Source: Nematostella vectensis
Lineage: Eukaryota > Cnidaria > Anthozoa > Actiniaria > Edwardsiidae
Direction of reading: 5' to 3'
DNA: 64,000 nucleotides
Assembly: GCF_932526225.1 (NCBI RefSeq)
Contig: NC_064048.1
Coordinates: 11,108,688 to 11,172,687, forward strand
The position numbers and the translations under genes were made by a program. Positions 8,609 through 22,280 of this stretch are shown here, piece after piece (position 1 is the stretch's first letter; every line of letters begins with the position of its first letter). The notes beneath the pieces were generated by a model. It was given only the letters and a program-made list of their open reading frames with translations, ran no database searches and was not told where the DNA came from.

Positions 8609-10267
8609 GGCCATTGGCCTGGGATCGAACCCGGCCTAAAGAACAAAACGGAAACCATACATACGGATTACCCAATCGGTATGGCAGCACAAGGCTTTTA
8701 CGGAAGGCTGTAAAGAACCCGAAGGCCCCAAGCACCGATATTTCCGGCGAATATGCTGTACAACACTCTTGCAAGGTATTCCAACCCGCGCATTAATGGG
8801 GAGGACAATAACCAGGATCCCAGGCCTGTAATACGGTTACGCCACGCACAGCTCGCTGAGATATAGGATGAAAAAAAATACAGGTCTATGTGGGCGTTTT
8901 GGGTCCCTTGGGGGCTCGCTATGTCGGCGTGGCATCGTAACGCACGCGGGCGCATTGTCTTTTATTGTGTACAGAATGTCTCTGTCGTTTTTTGCTTTAC
9001 TTTTAGTTTTGCTTTATTTTTATTATTATTTTTTTTTAGTCTTTTTATTTGCAGTTCTATGTACAGTATTTGACCATAGCTATGATAACAATTTTTCAAA
9101 ATTATTGTAACCAACTATTGTAACCAATTATCGCAAACCAACTTGACTGCAAAACACTATTAGACATTTCTTTCATGTGACTGCGAAGTTGACATGTCAA
9201 CATCTAGAGGGGCTTCACCCAACAAGGAATCATGGGGGACCATGAAAGCACGGTGTCGCGGAAAATTTTCCTGCCCCATTTATCAGGAACATCTGTGCAG
9301 CCGATGCCCTTAGTTGGATGGGGTGCACAGGTGCTTTGGGTATGGCCCTGTAGATGGCACAGTGACCACAAGATGTATCTGAATGAAACTGTATACTTAT
9401 TTAAAATTTTAAAAACATGTGAGTGTTACTTACTTAGTTACAGTAGTTCTTTTGAATATTATTATTTACGTGTATAATTTAGATGAGTAATAAATACTTC
9501 TCATTTGTCTCGTAGAGCTCGTATCGTTCCTCCTAAATAACAAACAAAATAATGTGTGTTATTATCTTGGTGCAAAGGAATCTACAGTAGTTTTGTAATC
9601 AAATAATTGTTTTACTATTAACACGCTTGTTCTTTCAACCAGTTTGTTGGTCTCACAAATAGACTTTTAATAAACTTGTATCCCTCCCCTCTCCACTCAT
9701 TAAAGGGGCAGCGTCATGGCACTGCGCATGTCTGGAGTCAGTGTTTCTTGTAGGCTTTCAATTGTCTACACACAGTTGAACTTTAATAGTTGTCAATGCT
9801 TTGTTAAAATAATATTCGATATTTTACTGAATGTTTATTGACAGTTTGTGGGCATTTCCTTTGAATTTAAGTCTTCCACATGGACCAAAGGCTCTTAGGT
9901 CAACATTAGAATTTGACTGAAATTCATTGTGTCCTGGCCGGAGAGCTATTGCAAAGCTCTTCATCACACTGCACTTTTAAGCATATTCTATGTATGCTTC
10001 TTTGTACAAAATGTACCCATCCTAATAAAACATTAAAGATCACATAACTTGTTTACTTCCTCGACTCTTTGCTTTTTATTTTTGTTCTCTTACTAGGAAA
10101 ATATCGAATACAAATAATCAGTAAAGCTAGCAAGCTCATTTTGCTAGCTGTATATAATGCATATCAAGCCTGTATCTTTAGTATCCTGGATCAGGTAGAC
10201 GAACCTATGTCACACCACTTTTTTGATGAGTATTATAAAAAAAATACTAAAAAACGTTATCTTGAAC

Positions 10268-10299
<32 letters not shown>

Positions 10300-10315
10300 C
10301 ATAGAGAAAAAAAAA
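8609..10315 (+). repeat. Unit 6, type B
   Basis: Length 1,707 bp, identical to unit 2 at all type B markers and in poly(A) length (27 bases). It starts the second B-C-D-E block. Confidence 0.97.
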
Positions 10316-11973
10316 GGCCATTGGCCTGGGATCGAACCCGGCCTAAAGAACAAAACGGAAACCATACATACGGATTACCCAATCGGTATGGCAGCACAAG
10401 GCTTTTACGGAAGGCTGTAAAGAACCCGAAGGCCCCAAGCACCGATATTTCCGGCGAATATGCTGTACAACACTCTTGCAAGGTATTCCAACCCGCGCAT
10501 TAATGGGGAGGACAATAACCAGGATCCCAGGCCTGTAATACGGTTACGCCACGCACAGCTCGCTGAGATATAGGATGAAAAAAAATACAGGTCTATGTGG
10601 GCGTTTTGGGTCCCTTGGGGGCTCGCTATGTCGGCGTGGCATCGTAACGCACGCGGGCGCATTGTCTTTTATTGTGTACAGAATGTCTCTGTCGTTTTTT
10701 GCTTTACTTTTAGTTTTGCTTTATTTTTATTATTATTTTTTTTTAGTCTTTTTATTTGCAGTTCTATGTACAGTATTTGACCATAGCTATGATAACAATT
10801 TTTCAAAATTATTGTAACCAACTATTGTAACCAATTATCGCAAACCAACTTGACTGCAAAACACTATTAGACATTTCTTTCATGTGACTGCGAAGTTGAC
10901 ATGTCAACATCTAGAGGGGCTTCACCCAACAAGGAATCATGGGGGACCATGAAAGCACGGTGTCGCGGAAAATTTTCCTGCCCCATTTATCAGGAACATC
11001 TGTGCAGCCGATGCCCTTAGTTGGATGGGGTGCACAGGTGCTTTGGGTATGGCCCTGTAGATGGCACAGTGACCACAAGATGTATCTGAATGAAACTGTA
11101 TACTTATTTAAAATTTTAAAAACATGTGAGTGTTACTTACTTAGTTACAGTAGTTCTTTTGAATATTATTATTTACGTGTATAATTTAGATGAGTAATAA
11201 ATACTTCTCATTTGTCTCGTAGAGCTCGTATCGTTCCTCCTAAATAACAAACAAAATAATGTGTGTTATTATCTTGGTGCAAAGGAATCTACAGTAGTTT
11301 TGTAATCAAATAATTGTTTTACTATTAACACGCTTGTTCTTTCAACCAGTTTGTTGGTCTCACAAATAGACTTTTAATAAACTTGTATCCCTCCCCTCTC
11401 CACTCATTAAAGGGGCAGCGTCATGGCACTGCGCATGTCTGGAGTCAGTGTTTCTTGTAGGCTTTCAATTGTCTACACACAGTTGAACTTTAATAGTTGT
11501 CAATGCTTTGTTAAAATAATATTCGATATTTTACTGAATGTTTATTGACAGTTTGTGGGCATTTCCTTTGAATTTAAGTCTTCCACATGGACCAAAGGCT
11601 CTTAGGTCAACATTAGAATTTGACTGAAATTCATTGTTTCCTGGCCGGAGAGCTATTGCAAAGCTCTTCATCACACTGCACTTTTAAGCATATTCTATGT
11701 ATGCTTCTTTGTACAAAATGTACCCCTCCTAATAAAACATTAAAGATCACATAACTTGTTTACTTCCTCGACTCTTTGCTTTTTATTTTTGTTCTCTTAC
11801 TAGGAAAATATCGAATACAAATAATCAGTAAAGCTAGCAAGCTCATTTTGCTAGCTGTATATAATGCATATCAAGCCTGTATCTTTAGTATCCTGGATCA
11901 GGTAGACGAACCTATGTCACACCACTTTTTTGATGAGTATTATAAAAAAATACTAAAAAACGTTATCTTGAAC

Positions 11974-12009
<36 letters not shown>

Positions 12010-12024
12010 ATAGAGAAAAAAAAA
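10316..12024 (+). repeat. Unit 7, type C
   Basis: Length 1,709 bp. Consensus at the markers, with CTACAGTAG. The terminal poly(A) is 30 bases, followed by CATAG. Confidence 0.97.
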
Positions 12025-13682
12025 GGCCATTGGCCTGGGATCGAACCCGGCCTAAAGAACAAAACGGAAACCATACATACGGATTACCCAATCGGTATGG
12101 CAGCACAAGGCTTTTACGGAAGGCTGTAAAGAACCCGAAGGCCCCAAGCACCGATATTTCCGGCGAATATGCTGTACAACACTCTTGCAAGGTATTCCAA
12201 CCCGCGCATTAATGGGGAGGACAATAACCAGGATCCCAGGCCTGTAATACGGTTACGCCACGCACAGCTCGCTGAGATATAGGATGAAAAAAAATACAGG
12301 TCTATGTGGGCGTTTTGGGTCCCTTGGGGGCTCGCTATGTCGGCGTGGCATCGTAACGCACGCGGGCGCATTGTCTTTTATTGTGTACAGAATGTCTCTG
12401 TCGTTTTTTGCTTTACTTTTAGTTTTGCTTTATTTTTATTATTATTTTTTTTTAGTCTTTTTATTTGCAGTTCTATGTACAGTATTTGACCATAGCTATG
12501 ATAACAATTTTTCAAAATTATTGTAACCAACTATTGTAACCAATTATCGCAAACCAACTTGACTGCAAAACACTATTAGACATTTCTTTCATGTGACTGC
12601 GAAGTTGACATGTCAACATCTAGAGGGGCTTCACCCAACAAGGAATCATGGGGGACCATGAAAGCACGGTGTCGCGGAAAATTTTCCTGCCCCATTTATC
12701 AGGAACATCTGTGCAGCCGATGCCCTTAGTTGGATGGGGTGCACAGGTGCTTTGGGTATGGCCCTGTAGATGGCACAGTGACCACAAGATGTATCTGAAT
12801 GAAACTGTATACTTATTTAAAATTTTAAAAACATGTGAGTGTTACTTACTTAGTTACAGTAGTTCTTTTGAATATTATTATTTACGTGTATAATTTAGAT
12901 GAGTAATAAATACTTCTCATTTGTCTCGTAGAGCTCGTATCGTTCCTCCTAAATAACAAACAAAATAATGTGTGTTATTATCTTGGTGCAAAGGAATCTA
13001 CAGTAGTTTTGTAATCAAATAATTGTTTTACTATTAACACGCTTGTTCTTTCAACCAGTTTGTTGGTCTCACAAATAGACTTTTAATAAACTTGTATCCC
13101 TCCCCTCTCCACTCATTAAAGGGGCAGCGTCATGGCACTGCGCATGTCTGGAGTCAGTGTTTCTTGTAGGCTTTCAATTGTCTACACACAGTTGAACTTT
13201 AATAGTTGTCAATGCTTTGTTAAAATAATATTCGATATTTTACTGAATGTTTATTGACAGTTTGTGGGCATTTCCTTTGAATTTAAGTCTTCCACATGGA
13301 CCAAAGGCTCTTAGGTCAACATTAGAATTTGACTGAAATTCATTGTTTCCTGGCCGGAGAGCTATTGCAAAGCTCTTCATCACACTGCACTTTTAAGCAT
13401 ATTCTATGTATGCTTCTTTGTACAAAATGTACCCCTCCTAATAAAACATTAAAGATCACATAACTTGTTTACTTCCTCGACTCTTTGCTTTTTATTTTTG
13501 TTCTCTTACTAGGAAAATATCGAATACAAATAATCAGTAAAGCTAGCAAGCTCATTTTGCTAGCTGTATATAATGCATATTAAGCCTGTATCTTTAGTAT
13601 CCTGGATCAGGTAGACGAACCTATGTCACACCACTTTTTTGATGAGTATTATAAAAAAATACTAAAAAACGTTATCTTGAAC

Positions 13683-13713
<31 letters not shown>

Positions 13714-13730
13714 CCATAGAGAAAAAAAAA
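12025..13730 (+). repeat. Unit 8, type D
   Basis: Length 1,706 bp. It carries the type D C to T change at 13581 (TAAG). The terminal poly(A) is 26 bases, followed by CCATAG. Confidence 0.97.
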
Positions 13731-15389
13731 GGCCATTGGCCTGGGATCGAACCCGGCCTAAAGAACAAAACGGAAACCATACATACGGATTACCCAATCG
13801 GTATGGCAGCACAAGGCTTTTACGGAAGGCTGTAAAGAACCCGAAGGCCCCAAGCACCGATATTTCCGGCGAATATGCTGTACAACACTCTTGCAAGGTA
13901 TTCCAACCCGCGCATTAATGGGGAGGACAATAACCAGGATCCCAGGCCTGTAATACGGTTACGCCACGCACAGCTCGCTGAGATATAGGATGAAAAAAAA
14001 TACAGGTCTATGTGGGCGTTTTGGGTCCCTTGGGGGCTCGCTATGTCGGCGTGGCATCGTAACGCACGCGGGCGCATTGTCTTTTATTGTGTACAGAATG
14101 TCTCTGTCGTTTTTTGCTTTACTTTTAGTTTTGCTTTATTTTTATTATTATTTTTTTTTTAGTCTTTTTATTTGCAGTTCTATGTACAGTATTTGACCAT
14201 AGCTATGATAACAATTTTTCAAAATTATTGTAACCAACTATTGTAACCAATTATCGCAAACCAACTTGACTGCAAAACACTATTAGACATTTCTTTCATG
14301 TGACTGCGAAGTTGACATGTCAACATCTAGAGGGGCTTCACCCAACAAGGAATCATGGGGGACCATGAAAGCACGGTGTCGCGGAAAATTTTCCTGCCCC
14401 ATTTATCAGGAACATCTGTGCAGCCGATGCCCTTAGTTGGATGGGGTGCACAGGTGCTTTGGGTATGGCCCTGTAGATGGCACAGTGACCACAAGATGTA
14501 TCTGAATGAAACTGTATACTTATTTAAAATTTTAAAAACATGTGAGTGTTACTTACTTAGTTACAGTAGTTCTTTTGAATATTATTATTTACGTGTATAA
14601 TTAAGATGAGTAATAAATACTTCTCATTTGTCTCGTAGAGCTCGTATCGTTCCTCCTAAATAACAAACAAAATAATGTGTGTTATTATCTTGGTGCAAAG
14701 GAATCTACAGTAGTTTTGTAATCAAATAATTGTTTTACTATTAACACGCTTGTTCTTTCAACCAGTTTGTTGGTCTCACAAATAGACTTTTAATAAACTT
14801 GTATCCCTCCCCTCTCCACTCATTAAAGGGGCAGCGTCATGGCACTGCGCATGTCTGGAGTCAGTGTTTCTTGTAGGCTTTCAATTGTCTACACACAGTT
14901 GAACTTTAATAGTTGTCAATGCTTTGTTAAAATAATATTCGATATTTTACTGAATGTTTATTGACAGTTTGTGGGCATTTCCTTTGAATTTAAGTATTCC
15001 ACATGGACAAAAGGCTCTTAGGTCAACATTAGAATTTGACTGAAATTCATTGTTTCCTGGCCGGAGAGCTATTGCAAAGCTCTTCATCACACTGCACTTT
15101 TAAGCATATTCTATGTATGCTTCTTTGTACAAAATGTACCCCTCCTAATAAAACATTAAAGATCACATAACTTGTTTACTTCCTCGACTCTTTGCTTTTT
15201 ATTTTTGTTCTCTTACTAGGAAAATATCGAATACAAATAATCAGTAAAGCTAGCAAGCTCATTTTGCTAGCTGTATATAATGCATATCAAGCCTGTATCT
15301 TTAGTATCCTGGATCAGGTAGACGAACCTATGTCACACCACTTTTTTGATGAGTATTATAAAAAAATACTAAAAAACGTTATCTTGAAC

Positions 15390-15427
<38 letters not shown>

Positions 15428-15442
15428 ATAGAGAAAAAAAAA
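13731..15442 (+). repeat. Unit 9, type E
   Basis: Length 1,712 bp. It has the T10 tract, AATTAAG and the paired A markers of type E. The terminal poly(A) is 32 bases. Ends the second B-C-D-E block. Confidence 0.97.
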
Positions 15443-17100
15443 GGCCATTGGCCTGGGATCGAACCCGGCCTAAAGAACAAAACGGAAACCATACATACGG
15501 ATTACCCAATCGGTATGGCAGCACAAGGCTTTTACGGAAGGCTGTAAAGAACCCGAAGGCCCCAAGCACCGATATTTCCGGCGAATATGCTGTACAACAC
15601 TCTTGCAAGGTATTCCAACCCGCGCATTAATGGGGAGGACAATAACCAGGATCCCAGGCCTGTAATACGGTTACGCCACGCACAGCTCGCTGAGATATAG
15701 GATGAAAAAAAATACAGGTCTATGTGGGCGTTTTGGGTCCCTTGGGGGCTCGCTATGTCGGCGTGGCATCGTAACGCACGCGGGCGCATTGTCTTTTATT
15801 GTGTACAGAATGTCTCTGTCGTTTTTTGCTTTACTTTTAGTTTTGCTTTATTTTTATTATTATTTTTTTTTAGTCTTTTTATTTGCAGTTCTATGTACAG
15901 TATTTGACCATAGCTATGATAACAATTTTTCAAAATTATTGTAACCAACTATTGTAACCAATTATCGCAAACCAACTTGACTGCAAGACACTATTAGACA
16001 TTTCTTTCATGTGACTGCGAAGTTGACATGTCAACATCTAGAGGGGCTTCACCCAACAAGGAATCATGGGGGACCATGAAAGCACGGTGTCGCGGAAAAT
16101 TTTCCTGCCCCATTTATCAGGAACATCTGTGCAGCCGATGCCCTTAGTTGGATGGGGTGCACAGGTGCTTTGGGTATGGCCCTGTAGATGGCACAGTGAC
16201 CACAAGATGTATCTGAATGAAACTGTATACTTATTTAAAATTTTAAAAACATGTGAGTGTTACTTACTTAGTTACAGTAGTTCTTTTGAATATTATTATT
16301 TACGTGTATAATTTAGATGAGTAATAAATACTTCTCATTTGTCTCGTAGAGCTCGTATCGTTCCTCCTAAATAACAAACAAAATAATGTGTGTTATTATC
16401 TTGGTGCAAAGGAATCTACAATAGTTTTGTAATCAAATAATTGTTTTACTATTAACACGCTTGTTCTTTCAACCAGTTTGTTGGTCTCACAAATAGACTT
16501 TTAATAAACTTGTATCCCTCCCCTCTCCACTCATTAAAGGGGCAGCGTCATGGCACTGCGCATGTCTGGAGTCAGTGTTTCTTGTAGGCTTTCAATTGTC
16601 TACACACAGTTGAACTTTAATAGTTGTCAATGCTTTGTTAAAATAATATTCGATATTTTACTGAATGTTTATTGACAGTTTGTGGGCATTTCCTTTGAAT
16701 TTAAGTATTCCACATGGACAAAAGGCTCTTAGGTCAACATTAGAATTTGACTGAAATTCATTGTTTCCTGGCCGGAGAGCTATTGCAAAGCTCTTCATCA
16801 CACTGCACTTTTAAGCATATTCTATGTATGCTTCTTTGTACAAAATGTACCCCTCCTAATAAAACATTAAAGATCACATAACTTGTTTACTTCCTCGACT
16901 CTTTGCTTTTTATTTTTGTTCTCTTACTAGGAAAATATCGAATACAAATAATCAGTAAAGCTAGCAAGCTCATTTTGCTAGCTGTATATAATGCATATCA
17001 AGCCTGTATCTTTAGTATCCTGGATCAGGTAGACGAACCTATGTCACACCACTTTTTTGATGAGTATTATAAAAAAATACTAAAAAACGTTATCTTGAAC

Positions 17101-17137
<37 letters not shown>

Positions 17138-17152
17138 ATAGAGAAAAAAAAA
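15443..17152 (+). repeat. Unit 10, type A
   Basis: Length 1,710 bp. It has all type A markers and a 31-base poly(A), as in unit 1. A private A to G change lies at 15987 (CTGCAAGAC). Confidence 0.97.
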
Positions 17153-18811
17153 GGCCATTGGCCTGGGATCGAACCCGGCCTAAAGAACAAAACGGAAACC
17201 ATACATACGGATTACCCAATCGGTATGGCAGCACAAGGCTTTTACGGAAGGCTGTAAAGAACCCGAAGGCCCCAAGCACCGATATTTCCGGCGAATATGC
17301 TGTACAACACTCTTGCAAGGTATTCCAACCCGCGCATTAATGGGGAGGACAATAACCAGGATCCCAGGCCTGTAATACGGTTACGCCACGCACAGCTCGC
17401 TGAGATATAGGATGAAAAAAAATACAGGTCTATGTGGGCGTTTTGGGTCCCTTGGGGGCTCGCTATGTCGGCGTGGCATCGTAACGCACGCGGGCGCATT
17501 GTCTTTTATTGTGTACAGAATGTCTCTGTCGTTTTTTGCTTTACTTTTAGTTTTGCTTTATTTTTATTATTATTTTTTTTTAGTCTTTTTATTTGCAGTT
17601 CTATGTACAGTATTTGACCATAGCTATGATAACAATTTTTCAAAATTATTGTAACCAACTATTGTAACCAATTATCGCAAACCAACTTGACTGCAAAACA
17701 CTATTAGACATTTCTTTCATGTGACTGCGAAGTTGACATGTCAACATCTAGAGGGGCTTCACCCAACAAGGAATCATGGGGGACCATGAAAGCACGGTGT
17801 CGCGGAAAATTTTCCTGCCCCATTTATCAGGAACATCTGTGCAGCCGATGCCCTTAGTTGGATGGGGTGCACAGGTGCTTTGGGTATGGCCCTGTAGATG
17901 GCACAGTGACCACAAGATGTATCTGAATGAAACTGTATACTTATTTAAAATTTTAAAAACATGTGAGTGTTACTTACTTAGTTACAGTAGTTCTTTTGAA
18001 TATTATTATTTACGTGTATAATTTAGATGAGTAATAAATACTTCTCATTTGTCTCGTAGAGCTCGTATCGTTCCTCCTAAATAACAAACAAAATAATGTG
18101 TGTTATTATCTTGGTGCAAAGGAATCTACAGTAGTTTTGTAATCAAATAATTGTTTTACTATTAACACGCTTGTTCTTTCAACCAGTTTGTTGGTCTCAC
18201 AAATAGACTTTTAATAAACTTGTATCCCTCCCCTCTCCACTCATTAAAGGGGCAGCGTCATGGCACTGCGCATGTCTGGAGTCAGTGTTTCTTGTAGGCT
18301 TTCAATTGTCTACACACAGTTGAACTTTAATAGTTGTCAATGCTTTGTTAAAATAATATTCGATATTTTACTGAATGTTTATTGACAGTTTGTGGGCATT
18401 TCCTTTGAATTTAAGTCTTCCACATGGACCAAAGGCTCTTAGGTCAACATTAGAATTTGACTGAAATTCATTGTGTCCTGGCCGGAGAGCTATTGCAAAG
18501 CTCTTCATCACACTGCACTTTTAAGCATATTCTATGTATGCTTCTTTGTACAAAATGTACCCATCCTAATAAAACATTAAAGATCACATAACTTGTTTAC
18601 TTCCTCGACTCTTTGCTTTTTATTTTTGTTCTCTTACTAGGAAAATATCGAATACAAATAATCAGTAAAGCTAGCAAGCTCATTTTGCTAGCTGTATATA
18701 ATGCATATCAAGCCTGTATCTTTAGTATCCTGGATCAGGTAGACGAACCTATGTCACACCACTTTTTTGATGAGTATTATAAAAAAAATACTAAAAAACG
18801 TTATCTTGAAC

Positions 18812-18844
<33 letters not shown>

Positions 18845-18860
18845 CATAGAGAAAAAAAAA
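17153..18860 (+). repeat. Unit 11, type B
   Basis: Length 1,708 bp. It has GTGTCC, CCCATCC and the A8 run of type B. The terminal poly(A) is 28 bases. Confidence 0.97.
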
Positions 18861-20518
18861 GGCCATTGGCCTGGGATCGAACCCGGCCTAAAGAACAAAA
18901 CGGAAACCATACATACGGATTACCCAATCGGTATGGCAGCACAAGGCTTTTACGGAAGGCTGTAAAGAACCCGAAGGCCCCAAGCACCGATATTTCCGGC
19001 GAATATGCTGTACAACACTCTTGCAAGGTATTCCAACCCGCGCATTAATGGGGAGGACAATAACCAGGATCCCAGGCCTGTAATACGGTTACGCCACGCA
19101 CAGCTCGCTGAGATATAGGATGAAAAAAAATACAGGTCTATGTGGGCGTTTTGGGTCCCTTGGGGGCTCGCTATGTCGGCGTGGCATCGTAACGCACGCG
19201 GGCGCATTGTCTTTTATTGTGTACAGAATGTCTCTGTCGTTTTTTGCTTTACTTTTAGTTTTGCTTTATTTTTATTATTATTTTTTTTTAGTCTTTTTAT
19301 TTGCAGTTCTATGTACAGTATTTGACCATAGCTATGATAACAATTTTTCAAAATTATTGTAACCAACTATTGTAACCAATTATCGCAAACCAACTTGACT
19401 GCAAAACACTATTAGACATTTCTTTCATGTGACTGCGAAGTTGACATGTCAACATCTAGAGGGGCTTCACCCAACAAGGAATCATGGGGGACCATGAAAG
19501 CACGGTGTCGCGGAAAATTTTCCTGCCCCATTTATCAGGAACATCTGTGCAGCCGATGCCCTTAGTTGGATGGGGTGCACAGGTGCTTTGGGTATGGCCC
19601 TGTAGATGGCACAGTGACCACAAGATGTATCTGAATGAAACTGTATACTTATTTAAAATTTTAAAAACATGTGAGTGTTACTTACTTAGTTACAGTAGTT
19701 CTTTTGAATATTATTATTTACGTGTATAATTTAGATGAGTAATAAATACTTCTCATTTGTCTCGTAGAGCTCGTATCGTTCCTCCTAAATAACAAACAAA
19801 ATAATGTGTGTTATTATCTTGGTGCAAAGGAATCTACAATAGTTTTGTAATCAAATAATTGTTTTACTATTAACACGCTTGTTCTTTCAACCAGTTTGTT
19901 GGTCTCACAAATAGACTTTTAATAAACTTGTATCCCTCCCCTCTCCACTCATTAAAGGGGCAGCGTCATGGCACTGCGCATGTCTGGAGTCAGTGTTTCT
20001 TGTAGGCTTTCAATTGTCTACACACAGTTGAACTTTAATAGTTGTCAATGCTTTGTTAAAATAATATTCGATATTTTACTGAATGTTTATTGACAGTTTG
20101 TGGGCATTTTCTTTGAATTTAAGTATTCCACATGGACAAAAGGCTCTTAGGTCAACATTAGAATTTGACTGAAATTCATTGTTTCCTGGCCGGAGAGCTA
20201 TTGCAAAGCTCTTCATCACACTGCACTTTTAAGCATATTCTATGTATGCTTCTTTGTACAAAATGTACCCCTCCTAATAAAACATTAAAGATCACATAAC
20301 TTGTTTACTTCCTCGACTCTTTGCTTTTTATTTTTGTTCTCTTACTAGGAAAATATCGAATACAAATAATCAGTAAAGCTAGCAAGCTCATTTTGCTAGC
20401 TGTATATAATGCATATCAAGCCTGTATCTTTAGTATCCTGGATCAGGTAGACGAACCTATGTCACACCACTTTTTTGATGAGTATTATAAAAAAATACTA
20501 AAAAACGTTATCTTGAAC

Positions 20519-20555
<37 letters not shown>

Positions 20556-20570
20556 ATAGAGAAAAAAAAA
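18861..20570 (+). repeat. Unit 12, type A
   Basis: Length 1,710 bp. It has type A markers and a 31-base poly(A). A private C to T change lies at 20110 (GGCATTTTC). Order A-B-A here breaks the B-C-D-E periodicity. Confidence 0.97.
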
Positions 20571-22228
20571 GGCCATTGGCCTGGGATCGAACCCGGCCTA
20601 AAGAACAAAACGGAAACCATACATACGGATTACCCAATCGGTATGGCAGCACAAGGCTTTTACGGAAGGCTGTAAAGAACCCGAAGGCCCCAAGCACCGA
20701 TATTTCCGGCGAATATGCTGTACAACACTCTTGCAAGGTATTCCAACCCGCGCATTAATGGGGAGGACAATAACCAGGATCCCAGGCCTGTAATACGGTT
20801 ACGCCACGCACAGCTCGCTGAGATATAGGATGAAAAAAAATACAGGTCTATGTGGGCGTTTTGGGTCCCTTGGGGGCTCGCTATGTCGGCGTGGCATCGT
20901 AACGCACGCGGGCGCATTGTCTTTTATTGTGTACAGAATGTCTCTGTCGTTTTTTGCTTTACTTTTAGTTTTGCTTTATTTTTATTATTATTTTTTTTTA
21001 GTCTTTTTATTTGCAGTTCTATGTACAGTATTTGACCATAGCTATGATAACAATTTTTCAAAATTATTGTAACCAACTATTGTAACCAATTATCGCAAAC
21101 CAACTTGACTGCAAAACACTATTAGACATTTCTTTCATGTGACTGCGAAGTTGACATGTCAACATCTAGAGGGGCTTCACCCAACAAGGAATCATGGGGG
21201 ACCATGAAAGCACGGTGTCGCGGAAAATTTTCCTGCCCCATTTATCAGGAACATCTGTGCAGCCGATGCCCTTAGTTGGATGGGGTGCACAGGTGCTTTG
21301 GGTATGGCCCTGTAGATGGCACAGTGACCACAAGATGTATCTGAATGAAACTGTATACTTATTTAAAATTTTAAAAACATGTGAGTGTTACTTACTTAGT
21401 TACAGTAGTTCTTTTGAATATTATTATTTACGTGTATAATTTAGATGAGTAATAAATACTTCTCATTTGTCTCGTAGAGCTCGTATCGTTCCTCCTAAAT
21501 AACAAACAAAATAATGTGTGTTATTATCTTGGTGCAAAGGAATCTACAGTAGTTTTGTAATCAAATAATTGTTTTACTATTAACACGCTTGTTCTTTCAA
21601 CCAGTTTGTTGGTCTCACAAATAGACTTTTAATAAACTTGTATCCCTCCCCTCTCCACTCATTAAAGGGGCAGCGTCATGGCACTGCGCATGTCTGGAGT
21701 CAGTGTTTCTTGTAGGCTTTCAATTGTCTACACACAGTTGAACTTTAATAGTTGTCAATGCTTTGTTAAAATAATATTCGATATTTTACTGAATGTTTAT
21801 TGACAGTTTGTGGGCATTTCCTTTGAATTTAAGTCTTCCACATGGACCAAAGGCTCTTAGGTCAACATTAGAATTTGACTGAAATTCATTGTTTCCTGGC
21901 CGGAGAGCTATTGCAAAGCTCTTCATCACACTGCACTTTTAAGCATATTCTATGTATGCTTCTTTGTACAAAATGTACCCCTCCTAATAAAACATTAAAG
22001 ATCACATAACTTGTTTACTTCCTCGACTCTTTGCTTTTTATTTTTGTTCTCTTACTAGGAAAATATCGAATACAAATAATCAGTAAAGCTAGCAAGCTCA
22101 TTTTGCTAGCTGTATATAATGCATATCAAGCCTGTATCTTTAGTATCCTGGATCAGGTAGACGAACCTATGTCACACCACTTTTTTGATGAGTATTATAA
22201 AAAAATACTAAAAAACGTTATCTTGAAC

Positions 22229-22265
<37 letters not shown>

Positions 22266-22280
22266 ATAGAGAAAAAAAAA
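20571..22280 (+). repeat. Unit 13, type C
   Basis: Length 1,710 bp, consensus at the markers, with a 31-base poly(A) and CATAG. It starts another C-D-E run. Confidence 0.97.

Larger units (their letters stand above)
1774..15442 (+). repeat. Higher-order repeat: two four-unit blocks B-C-D-E
   Basis: Units 2-5 (1774-8608, 6,835 bp) and units 6-9 (8609-15442, 6,834 bp) carry the same four variants in the same order, including type-specific poly(A) lengths (27, 31, 27, 31 against 27, 30, 26, 32). This is what amplification of a four-unit segment by unequal crossover or similar would leave. C-D-E recurs at 20571-25699 and C-D at 25700-29114. Confidence 0.88.
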
